Below, piece by piece: positions 7,347 through 14,688 of a stretch of DNA of 15,822 bases. Position 1 is the first letter of the stretch, and each line of letters opens with the position of its first letter. Under the pieces are notes generated by a model. It did no database searches and was not told the origin of the DNA. It saw only the letters and a program-made list of their open reading frames with translations. The stretch comes from CF-13 sp036782775. Lineage in GTDB: Bacteria; Chloroflexota; Dormibacteria; CF-121. The DNA lies in the NCBI GenBank assembly GCA_036782775.1, contig DAIPYJ010000067.1, positions 1 to 15,822 on the forward strand, in the 5' to 3' direction. Both the position numbers and the translations under genes were made by a program.

Positions 7347-7904
7347 TCAGGGTGCTGCGAGCGAACGAATGTCGCGTACGATCTCACCGAGGTCGTTGTT
7401 CAGTTGATGATCGCGATGCGTGAGAATCCGGACGGAAGCCTGAGGTATCGCGCGCGAATAAAGGTGCACATGTGAGGTCGGGACCGTTTCGTCGTCGGTG
7501 CCGTGATAGAGGAACACGGGTAGCGCCGCGGGGAGGTGTTCGGCGAAGTCCATGCCGGGCTGGATTTCGTCGCTCGGCCAGCCTCCGCTGCCGATGAAGG
7601 GCGCGGCGATGAGCATCAGGGCGCCGGGTTTGAAGCCACGTGGATCTTCGGCGAGCACGTGGAGCAGAATCGTGCCACCGACGGAATGGCCGACCAGGAT
7701 CGCGCCGTCAGTTAGGGAATCGAGTTCGCCGAGGAGCGCCGCTTTCCAGGTTGCGTACCGAGGGTCGCCTTCCTCAGGCATCCTGGGGTAGCGCACGAGG
7801 TAATCCCCGCCCAACGCCCGTTCGAGTCTCGTTACGAGCTTGCGGTCAAAATCTTCGTGCGCGTTCGCACCAGCGCCCTGAACGAACAGAACCTGCACCG
7901 CCAT
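7347..7904 (-). CDS. Small alpha/beta hydrolase (RBBP9/YdeN-like serine hydrolase)
   Basis: 185 residues, compact alpha/beta hydrolase fold. The nucleophile elbow is GHSVGG with Ser74. The acid is probably Asp137 or Asp138 in YHGTDDETVP, and the catalytic His is His166 in HRDHQLNND. The N-terminal strand VLFVQGAGANAHEDF carries the oxyanion-hole glycine region. The short length and absence of a lid domain fit the RBBP9/YdeN type, whose members act on small esters or peptides; the substrate here is unknown. There is no signal peptide, so it is cytoplasmic. The ATG at 7904 has only a weak purine-rich AGAAAG upstream. It ends 12 bases past the convergent beta-repeat gene and diverges from the ABC transporter across a 132-bp gap containing an 18-bp palindrome. 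Confidence 0.85.
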   Translation of the reverse strand: MAVQVLFVQGAGANAHEDFDRKLVTRLERALGGDYLVRYPRMPEEGDPRYATWKAALLGELDSLTDGAILVGHSVGGTILLHVLAEDPRGFKPGALMLIAAPFIGSGGWPSDEIQPGMDFAEHLPAALPVFLYHGTDDETVPTSHVHLYSRAIPQASVRILTHRDHQLNNDLGEIVRDIRSLAAP

Positions 7905-7939
7905 CTTTCTGGATCCAACCTTGCATCTTTCTCATGAAA

Positions 7940-7957
7940 TTCACATGGGTTTGTGAA
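7940..7957. promoter_or_regulatory. 18-bp operator-like palindrome between hydrolase and ABC genes
   Basis: TTCACA and TGTGAA form a perfect dyad around TGGGTT, in the gap between the divergent hydrolase (36 bases from its start) and the ABC transporter genes. It overlaps the most AT-rich part of the gap, where promoters for both directions would lie. The half-sites resemble a CRP site turned inside out, so CRP binding is not implied. The binding protein is unknown. Confidence 0.5.
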
Positions 7958-8036
7958 AGGATAGCCACCTGTTAGCGGCGTAGTCCCCAACCAACTCGCA
8001 GCCCCTCGGCCAGCCCTTCAAATCAGCGGCCTGCAT

Positions 8037-8768
8037 GTGCGCTACGGCCCCAAGCATGCCGTGAACGACGTATCGCTGGAAATCCGCATGGGCGAAATCT
8101 TCGGGCTCCTCGGCCCAAACGGGGCCGGCAAAACCAGCACGCTGAGCGCAGTCGAGGGCCTGATCCGGCCTGCGGCAGGCACCATCCGGATTGGAGACGT
8201 TGATTTTCAGGCCAAGCCGGCGCTGGCCAAGTCACAGATGGGCGTCCAGCTGCAGGCGACCAGCTTCCAATCCGTCCTCAAGATCGGCGAGATCGTGAAG
8301 CTGTACGCGGGACTCTATGGGCTATCGCTCTCGACGTCCGAGATTTCCGAGCGGCTCAAGGACATGTACCTCGATGACGAGCGGTCCAAGCGCTTCAGCC
8401 AGCTCTCGGGCGGTCAGCAAAAACGCCTCGCTTTGCTGATTGCCACCATTCATGATCCACCGCTGATGTTGCTTGACGAGCCCACCGCCGGCTTGGATCC
8501 GCAGGCGCGCCGCCAACTATGGGATCACATCGAGGATCTGCGAAAGACGGGGCGAAGCGTTCTCCTGACGACGCACTCGATGGAAGAAGCGCAGGCGGTT
8601 TGCGACCGGGTGGCGATCATGGATCACGGGCAGATTCTTACCCTCGACACGCCTGCCGGACTGATCGAGAAGCACAAAGGCGACCCAAGAGTTCGAAGCG
8701 TGGCGCGCGGACCGGTCACGTTGGATGACGTGTTCATTGGCCTTACCGGAAGGGCGATCCGTGACTGA
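8037..8768 (+). CDS. ABC transporter ATP-binding protein (drug/antibiotic exporter type)
   Basis: 243 residues from the GTG at 8037. Motifs: A-loop Tyr3 (RYG), Walker A GPNGAGKT (26-33), signature LSGGQ (123-127), Walker B LMLLDEP (143-149), D-loop AGLD and switch His180. The tail PVTLDDVFIGLTGRAIRD is typical of CcmA/daunorubicin-type exporters, without a DUF4162 extension. It powers the permease encoded next, whose start overlaps its stop by 8 bases. The start is a problem: homology continues upstream of the GTG (LQISGLHV, from about 8016), but the frame contains no ATG, GTG or TTG between the stop at 7962 and 8037, and the GTG has no Shine-Dalgarno. Either a shorter protein is made, an unusual start is used (CTG at 8031, or another codon further upstream), or there is a base error. 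All catalytic motifs are intact. Confidence 0.92.
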   Translation: MRYGPKHAVNDVSLEIRMGEIFGLLGPNGAGKTSTLSAVEGLIRPAAGTIRIGDVDFQAKPALAKSQMGVQLQATSFQSVLKIGEIVKLYAGLYGLSLSTSEISERLKDMYLDDERSKRFSQLSGGQQKRLALLIATIHDPPLMLLDEPTAGLDPQARRQLWDHIEDLRKTGRSVLLTTHSMEEAQAVCDRVAIMDHGQILTLDTPAGLIEKHKGDPRVRSVARGPVTLDDVFIGLTGRAIRD

Positions 8769-9549
8769 CATGCCGAGCGCTTCGCTCGGACCGACGACCG
8801 CGCCGTCGGCCTCGCGAATGCTGACGGCATTGCTCGAGGCCGACATCACCGTCCAGATTCGGAATGTCCGGGCGCTCGTGTTGACCCTGCTCTTGCCGCT
8901 GCTGCTCCTGTATGTCAGCTTCATCGCAAAACGGCGGGCGCCGTTGCTCGGCGGTCCAAGCTCTGAAGTGGCAATCGCTCTGACGCTGGGCGTTGCCTCG
9001 CTGGCGATCCTGGGATACACGAATACGGTTGCCCGAGACCGCGAACAGGGCGTTTTTCAACGTTTGCGAGTCACCCCGGCACAGGGCTGGCAGATCATCA
9101 GCAGCCGGCTGATCGTCCAGGTCATGGCCATGCTCGTGATGGCTGTTTGGGTCTTGGTGGTCGCGACCGTCTTCTTGAGCTTCAGGGTCAGCGCCGGTGG
9201 ATTTCTCCTCGTGTGCCTTTGCGTCATCCCGGGCTCCTTCCTGTTCCTGAGCGTTGGGCAGGCGCTTGTTGCCCTGATTCCATCGACCGACACGCTGAAT
9301 GCGGTGGGACGGTTGGCCTACCTTCCGCTGTTCGTCCTGGGCCTTTTCGCCCACGTCACTTTCTTTGGCACGACGTTCCAAACGGTTTCCCGCTGGTCTC
9401 CGGGCGGCGTTGTTATCGACGTCTTCGCCGCCGCGCTTCAGCCAAGCACCTGGACGGCAGACACCTGGGGCTCGCTGGCCGCATGCCTGGGCTATGCGAT
9501 CGTGTTCACCGCCATCGGCATCCGATGGTTTCGATGGAGCAGCCAATAG
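8761..9549 (+). CDS. ABC-2 type transporter permease
   Basis: 262 residues from GTG 8761. It has about six membrane helices, starting at ALVLTLLLPLLLLYVSF (about residues 38-54) and ending near IVFTAIGIRWF. The cytoplasmic segment ARDREQGVFQRLRVTP (about 90-105) is the typical coupling region of ABC-2 exporters. GTG 8761 is chosen because GGAAGG lies 7 bases upstream and it overlaps the ATPase stop by 8 bases (GTGACTGA). The ATG at 8770 is also in frame, and an ATG at 8725 would overlap more. It is the membrane half of a one-ATPase, one-permease exporter that would work as a dimer. The 3' end overlaps the start of the propeller lipoprotein. The substrate is unknown. Confidence 0.9.
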   Translation: MTDMPSASLGPTTAPSASRMLTALLEADITVQIRNVRALVLTLLLPLLLLYVSFIAKRRAPLLGGPSSEVAIALTLGVASLAILGYTNTVARDREQGVFQRLRVTPAQGWQIISSRLIVQVMAMLVMAVWVLVVATVFLSFRVSAGGFLLVCLCVIPGSFLFLSVGQALVALIPSTDTLNAVGRLAYLPLFVLGLFAHVTFFGTTFQTVSRWSPGGVVIDVFAAALQPSTWTADTWGSLAACLGYAIVFTAIGIRWFRWSSQ

Positions 9550-11072
9550 CGGCCATCGGACCCTCGACGGCGCTCGCGATCGCTTTGCTGGCCCTCACCG
9601 GTTGTGCGCAGTCGTCGGCCGCAACCTCAACCGCGACGCCATGCGTTCCGACCACCGTATCGACTGAAGCAGCGTCCCCGAACGATTGGCCGGCGCCGAA
9701 TGGTGACCTCTTCAACACTCGGGTGGCAACCTCCACGATTTCGTCCACAAACGTATCGCAGCTGGGAGTCGGCTGGAAGCTGCCGTTGCAGGGCAAGGGC
9801 AGCATTGGTTATGACGTGGCGAATCCCGTCATCGCCGCCGGCATCGCCTACCTGCAGGACGGTGCGTCTAACGTCTCGGCCGTCGAAGTGTCCACTGGAA
9901 AGGTGCTGTGGAGCCATCAATACAACTCCACGGAATACGGGCCGAACGGGGTGACCGTTGCCAATGGCCGGGTTTATGGCATCACCGCCGACGGCGTTTT
10001 TGCGCTCGACGCCACGACCGGACGGCAAGCCTGGTACGTCACCGACTTCGGGCCGCCGCAAGCTCGATTCAACAGCCCTCCCCAGGTTGCCGGTTGCAAG
10101 GTATTCGTTTCGTCGTCAATCACCGTTGGCGGCGGCATCATTTACGCCTTGGACGCCGGCAACGGCGCCACCGACTGGAGCTTCCAGACGGTGATCGACA
10201 AGACCGGCCAGCAGCTCCAGGCGACGGCCGGCGGCGCATGGGACGCTGTCATGATCGGTCCCGATCAGTCTGTCTACGCCGGCATCGGCAATCCCTACCT
10301 CTCGTTGCAGGAGGCGCAGACCAAGCCCAGCCGCGAGCTCTATACCGACAGCCTGGTCAAGCTGACACAAAGCAAGGGAAAACTCGAATGGTTCTACCAG
10401 GCCTATCCGGACGATTTTCATGACTGGGACCTGCAGGTTTCACCGATTTACACCACCGCAGCCGGCCATCCAGCTGTGCTCGCGGCTGGCAAGGGCGGCT
10501 TCGTCTTCGCCTTCGACCCAGCGAGCGGGGCATTGCTGTGGAAGACGTCGGTTGGCGTCCACAACGGGCACGACAATGACGATCAACTGGCGCTTCAGGG
10601 CAAGCTTCAACTCCAGGTTCCCTTCACGCTGCTGCCGGGCGAAATCGGTGGAGTGGAGACCAACATGGCGACCGCGGACGGTGTTGTCTACGTGCCCGTG
10701 GACAATGTGCCGACCACTTACACCAGCAACACTGTTTCGACCGGGACACCAGACCTGACCAAGGCCAGTGGGGACATGGTCGCCCTCGACGTGGCGACCG
10801 GAAAACAGCTCTGGTCGACCCATTTGCCGAATATGGCTCTTGGCGGAGCTACCGTGTCGAATGACCTCGTGTTCACCACCACCTTCAACGGCCAGATCTT
10901 CGCGCTCTCGCGCAAGGACGGGTCGATCGTTTGGACGGCCCAGTTGCCCGCCGGATCCAATTCGACGTTGGCCATTGCCGGAAGCACTATGATCGCTGGT
11001 GCCGGGTTGCCGTTGAAGGCAACGCAGCACGCAACCATCGTCGCCTACCAGCTTCGTGGCAACAGTGGATAG
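9534..11072 (+). CDS. PQQ-like beta-propeller lipoprotein
   Basis: 512 residues. A short lipoprotein signal (ALAIALLALTGC, lipobox LTGC, Cys24) is followed by a Ser/Thr/Ala-rich linker, so it should be anchored on the outer face of the membrane. The rest holds about seven PQQ-like repeats ending in Trp: 116-127, 156-167, 203-217, 274-288, 325-338, 415-429 and 455-470, such as FALDATTGRQAW and MVALDVATGKQLWST. DFHDWDL (294-300) and GNPYLSLQE recall quinoprotein alcohol dehydrogenases, but the only cysteines are 24, 37 and 188. The adjacent Cys-Cys pair that contacts PQQ is missing, so activity is doubtful. The ATG at 9534 lies inside the permease gene (16-bp overlap; ATG 9525 is an alternative), which implies translational coupling to the ABC exporter. 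It may be a binding or scaffold partner of that exporter. Confidence 0.88.
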   Translation: MEQPIAAIGPSTALAIALLALTGCAQSSAATSTATPCVPTTVSTEAASPNDWPAPNGDLFNTRVATSTISSTNVSQLGVGWKLPLQGKGSIGYDVANPVIAAGIAYLQDGASNVSAVEVSTGKVLWSHQYNSTEYGPNGVTVANGRVYGITADGVFALDATTGRQAWYVTDFGPPQARFNSPPQVAGCKVFVSSSITVGGGIIYALDAGNGATDWSFQTVIDKTGQQLQATAGGAWDAVMIGPDQSVYAGIGNPYLSLQEAQTKPSRELYTDSLVKLTQSKGKLEWFYQAYPDDFHDWDLQVSPIYTTAAGHPAVLAAGKGGFVFAFDPASGALLWKTSVGVHNGHDNDDQLALQGKLQLQVPFTLLPGEIGGVETNMATADGVVYVPVDNVPTTYTSNTVSTGTPDLTKASGDMVALDVATGKQLWSTHLPNMALGGATVSNDLVFTTTFNGQIFALSRKDGSIVWTAQLPAGSNSTLAIAGSTMIAGAGLPLKATQHATIVAYQLRGNSG

Positions 11073-11090
11073 CGTCTTCTAGTCGATGAT

Positions 11091-11534
11091 CTAGCTCACG
11101 GCTTTCTTCACGAGCGCCGTAATTCTTGCCTCATCGGCAGGGGTCAACTTCGTCAGGGCATACTCGGTCGGCCACATGGAACCTTCGTCAAGCTTTGCCG
11201 CGTCGTTGAAACCGAGCGTCGAGTACCTCGCCTTGAACTTGTAGGAGGGCTTGAAGAAGCAGATAGTCTTGCCGTCCTTTGCATACGCCGGCATCCCATA
11301 CCACGTCCTCGACATGAGGCCTGGAGCGCTTGCCTTGACGAGAGCATCGATTCGCTTCGCCATCGCGCGATCCGGTTCCGGCATCTCGGCGATCGCTGCC
11401 CGAATTTGGCTTTCTCCGTCCTCGCCCGCCTTCATCTCTTTAACGCGCTGCTTCATCGCCGATTTTTCTTCGGCGGTGAATCCTTCGTACCGCTTTTTGG
11501 TGGCGGTCTTGGCCGAACTCTTTGTCTCCTTCAC
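11091..11534 (-). CDS. DUF1801 (YdhG/frataxin-like fold) protein
   Basis: 147 residues. A Lys/Glu-rich N-terminus (KETKSSAKTATKKRYEGF, then EEKSAMKQRVKEMKAG) precedes the DUF1801 core: IAEMPEPDRAMAKRIDALV, the hallmark TWYGMPAYAKDGKTICFF and MWPTEYALTKLTPADEARI. The family includes Bacillus subtilis YdhG/Fra, a frataxin-like protein. Many members are uncharacterised, so an iron-related role is only a possibility. The frame is open to a TTG at 11612, but I choose the GTG at 11534: a near-perfect AGGGAGGA lies 8 bases upstream, and family members begin at this short lysine-rich tail. It follows the PHP gene by 109 bases on the same strand and converges on the propeller gene with an 18-base gap. 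Confidence 0.88.
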   Translation of the reverse strand: MKETKSSAKTATKKRYEGFTAEEKSAMKQRVKEMKAGEDGESQIRAAIAEMPEPDRAMAKRIDALVKASAPGLMSRTWYGMPAYAKDGKTICFFKPSYKFKARYSTLGFNDAAKLDEGSMWPTEYALTKLTPADEARITALVKKAVS

Positions 11535-11643
11535 TTGAACGATCCTCCCTTGCGAATAGTCGATCCGAACGTCTTTGATGCTAGCGAGGCCTTCTTCAAG
11601 CCGCTTCTTCAAATGTGCTCGAATTCACCGCCGTCACGCCGGC

Positions 11644-12666
11644 CTAGACGCTGTCCGCCCAGGTAATGAGCTCCGCAGCGGGCAAGGTATTGATGACCAT
11701 CTCGGCGCTGACACTGCAGGCTGCGGCCCGCTCACAGCCGCGGATCTGCCAGTCGAGCTGACCAGGCGCGTGAGCGTCGGTGTCGATCGCGAATCGACAT
11801 CCGGTCTCGACCGCGAGCCTGAGCAGCCGCTTCGGTGGATCCTGCCGTTCGGGACGCGAGTTGATCTCCACGGCGACGTCGAACTGACGGCACGCTTCGA
11901 AGACGGCCTGCGCGTCGAACTCTGACTCCGGCCGGCCTCTGCCCACGACAATCCGGCCGGTGCAGTGGCCCAAGACGTTCATGCGCGGATTTGCGATCGC
12001 CTTCAGCATTCGTTCGGTCATGTACCCACGGGGCGCGCGCAGCTTCGAGTGGACGCTGGCCACCACGAGATCGAGACTCGCGAGCAGGTCAGGCTCCTGG
12101 TCCAGCGAGCCGTCCTCGTTGATGTCGACCTCGATGCCGGTGAGGATCCGGAACGGCGCCAGCCTGAGGTTCAACTGCTTGACCTCGTTGAGCTGTCGGC
12201 GCAACCGTTCTGCCGATAGTCCGCTGGCAACTGTAAGGCGCGGCGAATGATCCGTGAGGACGAGGTACTCGTGACCGAGCGAGCGGGCGGTCTCCGCCAT
12301 CTCGAGGATGCTGCTGCCGCCATCCGACCAGTCCGAGTGCACATGGCAATCGCCGCGCAGGGCGGCGCGCAGGGCAGCCGCGTCGTCCGCCACCGAACGA
12401 CCTTCGGTGGATTCGAGCCGACGGAGATAGACGGGGGTTTCTCCGCGCTGGGCCTCGGTTATCGCTCGGGCAGTGACTTCACCAACGCCTGGCAGTTGCT
12501 CGAGCGTGCCGTTACGAACCCTGGCCTCGAACTCTTCCGCATCGAGCGACGAAATGAGGTCGGCGGCGCGGCGAAACGCGCGGACGCGGTAGGTCGGCTC
12601 CTGCGCCAGCTCGAGCAGGAAGGCAATGCGCCGGAGCGCCGCGACCGCCGGAGCATCGTGGGGCAC
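11644..12666 (-). CDS. HhH-PHP domain phosphoesterase (PolX-C-terminal-like)
   Basis: 340 residues. The N-terminal part (1-85) is a DNA polymerase beta-like helical domain with a helix-hairpin-helix LPGVGEVTA (58-66). The C-terminal part is a PHP metal-dependent phosphoesterase with its ligand set visible: H108-x-H110 (GDCHVHSDWSDGG), D139-H140 (LTDHS), E179 (GIEVDI), H206 (ASVHSKL), H234 (LGHCTGR) and D297-x-H299 (DTDAHAPGQLDW). This matches the 3'-5' exonuclease/phosphatase part of bacterial PolX, but without the polymerase catalytic domain. A role in DNA end or nucleotide processing is plausible but unproven. The GTG at 12666 has only a weak upstream AGG. A nearby ATG at 12673 is out of frame. 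The gene begins 30 bases after the DUF1272 stop, so the two are probably co-transcribed. Confidence 0.92.
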   Translation of the reverse strand: MPHDAPAVAALRRIAFLLELAQEPTYRVRAFRRAADLISSLDAEEFEARVRNGTLEQLPGVGEVTARAITEAQRGETPVYLRRLESTEGRSVADDAAALRAALRGDCHVHSDWSDGGSSILEMAETARSLGHEYLVLTDHSPRLTVASGLSAERLRRQLNEVKQLNLRLAPFRILTGIEVDINEDGSLDQEPDLLASLDLVVASVHSKLRAPRGYMTERMLKAIANPRMNVLGHCTGRIVVGRGRPESEFDAQAVFEACRQFDVAVEINSRPERQDPPKRLLRLAVETGCRFAIDTDAHAPGQLDWQIRGCERAAACSVSAEMVINTLPAAELITWADSV

Positions 12667-12696
12667 ACGCCATGTCTACCTGATTGCTGGGCCGTG

Positions 12697-12888
12697 TCAT
12701 CCCGTCGGTTCGGCTCGCCGCTTCGGACGTAGCACCAGCTCGCCACCGCAGTTCGGGCAGATCCGCTGGAGCATCACAGCGCAGTCATCGCAGAAGGTGC
12801 ATTCGTAGCTGCAGATGTATGCGACTCCCGCGTTATCAAGCACAGCGCGACAGCGCTCGCACGCGGTGCGCATTTCGAGCGGGGACAT
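12697..12888 (-). CDS. DUF1272 small zinc-ribbon protein
   Basis: 63 residues with eight cysteines (10, 13, 26, 30, 33, 36, 44, 47) and the signature LEMRTACERC, ICSYECTFCDDC and ICPNCGGELV, diagnostic of DUF1272. It probably binds two zinc ions; function unknown. The ATG at 12888 lies only 5 bases after the EamA stop codon, with GAGGA just upstream at 2 bases spacing. The alternative ATG is five codons inside. The reading frame is open far upstream, but that part is antisense/offset to EamA and is not protein-like. A small ribbon gene wedged between a transporter and a phosphoesterase is probably translated by coupling from EamA. Confidence 0.93.
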   Translation of the reverse strand: MSPLEMRTACERCRAVLDNAGVAYICSYECTFCDDCAVMLQRICPNCGGELVLRPKRRAEPTG

Positions 12889-12893
12889 GGTCC

Positions 12894-13841
12894 TCAGAGC
12901 ATGACAGGTCGATGCCAGCGAAATCGGGACCACGACAACCAGGTCCGTTGCCGTGCGGCAAAGACCCCGGCCAGGCAGAGGGCGCCCCCGATGAGCGCCA
13001 GCCAGGGCGGAATCTCGCCCAGCACGCCCCAGCCGAGAAGGATTGCGACCGGCGGGACCAGGTAGAGGAACGACGCCGTGCGGCCGGCGGTCGCTCGTCG
13101 CAGGGCAAACGTCCAGGTGAGGAAGCCAACCGCGATCGGGAACGCGCCGAGGTAGATCGCCCAGCCGACCGCCGAGGCATTGGCTCGACTCAGCTCGCTG
13201 ATCAGTGTCGGTGCAAACGGCAGGCAGGCCAGGGTTGCCGCCGCAGAGCCAAGCCAGCTCACCTGCAACGGCGTTGCTTGCCTGAGGACGACTTTCTGGA
13301 CGACGATCGCGATCGAGTAGGCGACGACCGCGACGATGCAGAGGAGAATGCCGGCGGCTTGGTTCGCATGAGCGCCTGCGATCGCGACGCCGATCAGGAC
13401 AGAGCCGGCCAAGGCAATCCCGCAACCGACAAAGAGGCTTAGCGGGAACCCTTCGCCGAGAAACAGTCCGCCGAGAATGGCGATCAGGATGGGGCCCGTG
13501 GCAACCAGCATCGCGGCGGTCCCGGCGTCGACCATCTGCTCCGCTGCGTTCAACGCCACGCTGTAGACGCCCAACCAGAGCACGCCATAAAGCGCAATAC
13601 CAAGCAGCGCGCGGCGGCTGGGCAGCCGCTGACGGCTGAGGATCGCGACGGCTCCAAGCACGGTCGTGCTGACGACCAACCGACCCAGCGCCAGGCCGCC
13701 GGGAGAGAAGGCATGTGCCGCGGCACGAATGCCAACGAATCCGGAGCCCCACAGAACAACGGACACGAGCGCGGCGACCATTGCCGGTATGTCCGCTCGA
13801 GGCGGGGTTTCCGGTCTTGCCGGTAACGCTGCGGCATTCAT
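12894..13841 (-). CDS. EamA/DMT-superfamily transporter
   Basis: 315 residues with ten predicted membrane helices arranged as two EamA repeats. The first begins VAALVSVVLWGSGFVGIRAA with GGLALGRLVVST and NAAEQMVDAGTAAMLVATGPIL. The second begins ILLCIVAVVAYSIAIVVQKV and ends FLYLVPPVAILLGWGVLGE. Drug/metabolite transporters of this type export amino acids, nucleosides or drugs; the substrate cannot be told here. The ATG at 13841 is chosen because the typical EamA N-terminus follows at once. The frame continues upstream to 14561 but there it is antisense to a clear membrane protein gene. There is no obvious Shine-Dalgarno. It diverges from the COG4705 gene across 81 bases and leads the DUF1272-PHP run. 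Confidence 0.92.
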   Translation of the reverse strand: MNAAALPARPETPPRADIPAMVAALVSVVLWGSGFVGIRAAAHAFSPGGLALGRLVVSTTVLGAVAILSRQRLPSRRALLGIALYGVLWLGVYSVALNAAEQMVDAGTAAMLVATGPILIAILGGLFLGEGFPLSLFVGCGIALAGSVLIGVAIAGAHANQAAGILLCIVAVVAYSIAIVVQKVVLRQATPLQVSWLGSAAATLACLPFAPTLISELSRANASAVGWAIYLGAFPIAVGFLTWTFALRRATAGRTASFLYLVPPVAILLGWGVLGEIPPWLALIGGALCLAGVFAARQRTWLSWSRFRWHRPVML

Positions 13842-13856
13842 CAAGAGTGATTCTGA

Positions 13857-13868
13857 CGGCGGCCGCCG
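13857..13868. promoter_or_regulatory. GC-rich 12-bp palindrome in the divergent gap
   Basis: CGGCGGCCGCCG is a perfect palindrome in the 81-bp gap between the divergent EamA and COG4705 genes, flanked on both sides by GATTCTG (from 13849 and from 13870). It could be an operator, but GC-rich palindromes arise easily by chance here. No convincing promoter hexamers are visible in the gap. Confidence 0.25.
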
Positions 13869-13922
13869 CGATTCTGCTGGCGGGAATCGGACATTCAGCC
13901 GACCGGCTTTACGCTGTAGGTC

Positions 13923-14687
13923 GTGGTCCTTGTCCAACGGCTGGGGAAAAAGGTCCCCGAGCTCACCATCTATTTCTGGATCATCAAGATCCTCACGACC
14001 GGGATGGGCGAGACCACCTCCGATTACTTCGTCCACACCTACAACCCCTACCTCGTCGTCGTGATCGCGGCGGTTGTGCTCGGCATCAGCGTCCTGATCC
14101 AACTGGCCGTCCGTCGCTATGTCGCCTGGATTTACTGGCTGGCGGTGTCGCTGGTGGCGGTTTTCGGCACCATGGCCGCCGGCATCGTGCATGTCTACCT
14201 CGGCATCCCGTACATCTACTCGGCCAGCCTCTACGCGCTTAGCGTCGTGGTCATCTTCGGGCTCTGGTGGCTTAGCGAGAAGACGCTCTCCGTGCACAGC
14301 ATCTACACCCGGCGACGGGAGATCTTCTATTGGGCGGCGGTACTGGCGACCTTCGCCATGGGGACCGCGGTGGGCGATATGACGGCGGTCACCTTCAACT
14401 TCGGCTTCTTCGTCTCGGGGCTGTTCTTCACCGGGCTGATCCTTCTGCCTGCGCTGGCCTACCGTTTTCTCCGGCTCAACGAGATCGTCGCCTTCTGGTT
14501 CGCCTACATCATCACCCGGCCGCTGGGCGCGTCCTACGCCGACTGGCTCGCCGTGCCTCACAGCCTTGGTGGCCTCAACCGGGGAAAAGGGCCAATCAGC
14601 ATCGTGCTGTGGCTCCTGATCGGCATCTTGGTGGCCTACCTGACGATCAGCCGCGTCGACGTGACAGCTGCGAACAACGCCCGATGA
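13923..14687 (+). CDS. COG4705/DUF347 uncharacterised membrane protein
   Basis: 254 residues, about eight membrane helices. Internal repeats of the DUF347 type are visible: KILTTGMGETTSDYFV (about 22-37), FGTMAAGIVHV, ATFAMGTAVGDMTAV (about 141-155) and YIITRPLGASYADWL (about 194-208), along with HSIYTRRREIFYWA. This matches COG4705 membrane-anchored proteins; some DUF347 members have been linked to manganese or metal tolerance, but no function is assigned for this branch. The GTG at 13923 comes 3 bases after an in-frame stop (13917-13919), so it is the first available start; no good Shine-Dalgarno is seen. The TauE/SafE gene starts one base after its stop, so the two are almost certainly co-translated. 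Confidence 0.88.
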   Translation: MVLVQRLGKKVPELTIYFWIIKILTTGMGETTSDYFVHTYNPYLVVVIAAVVLGISVLIQLAVRRYVAWIYWLAVSLVAVFGTMAAGIVHVYLGIPYIYSASLYALSVVVIFGLWWLSEKTLSVHSIYTRRREIFYWAAVLATFAMGTAVGDMTAVTFNFGFFVSGLFFTGLILLPALAYRFLRLNEIVAFWFAYIITRPLGASYADWLAVPHSLGGLNRGKGPISIVLWLLIGILVAYLTISRVDVTAANNAR

Positions 14688-14688
14688 G

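Noticed and set aside
7940..7957. CRP-type binding site
   Set aside because: The half-sites are in the opposite order (TCACA then TGTGA) to the CRP consensus, so only a generic dyad is claimed.
9147..9533. N-terminal extension of the propeller protein
   Set aside because: It lies within the permease in another frame, reads as non-protein-like sequence, and would bury the lipoprotein signal that begins at 9534.
8743..9546. 267-codon minus-strand frame opposite the ABC-2 permease
   Set aside because: Highly polar Gln/Arg/Asp-rich translation with no recognisable motif, a typical antisense shadow of a hydrophobic high-GC gene.
13800..13900. Signal-peptide-like plus-strand segment (VILTAAAAILLAGIGHSA)
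   Set aside because: It mostly precedes and partly opposes the EamA start; the frame continues into arginine/proline-rich shadow of the COG4705 gene with no ribosome binding site, so it is probably chance.
13842..14561. N-terminal extension of the EamA transporter
   Set aside because: This stretch is antisense to the COG4705 gene and is charged, low-complexity sequence unlike any DMT transporter.
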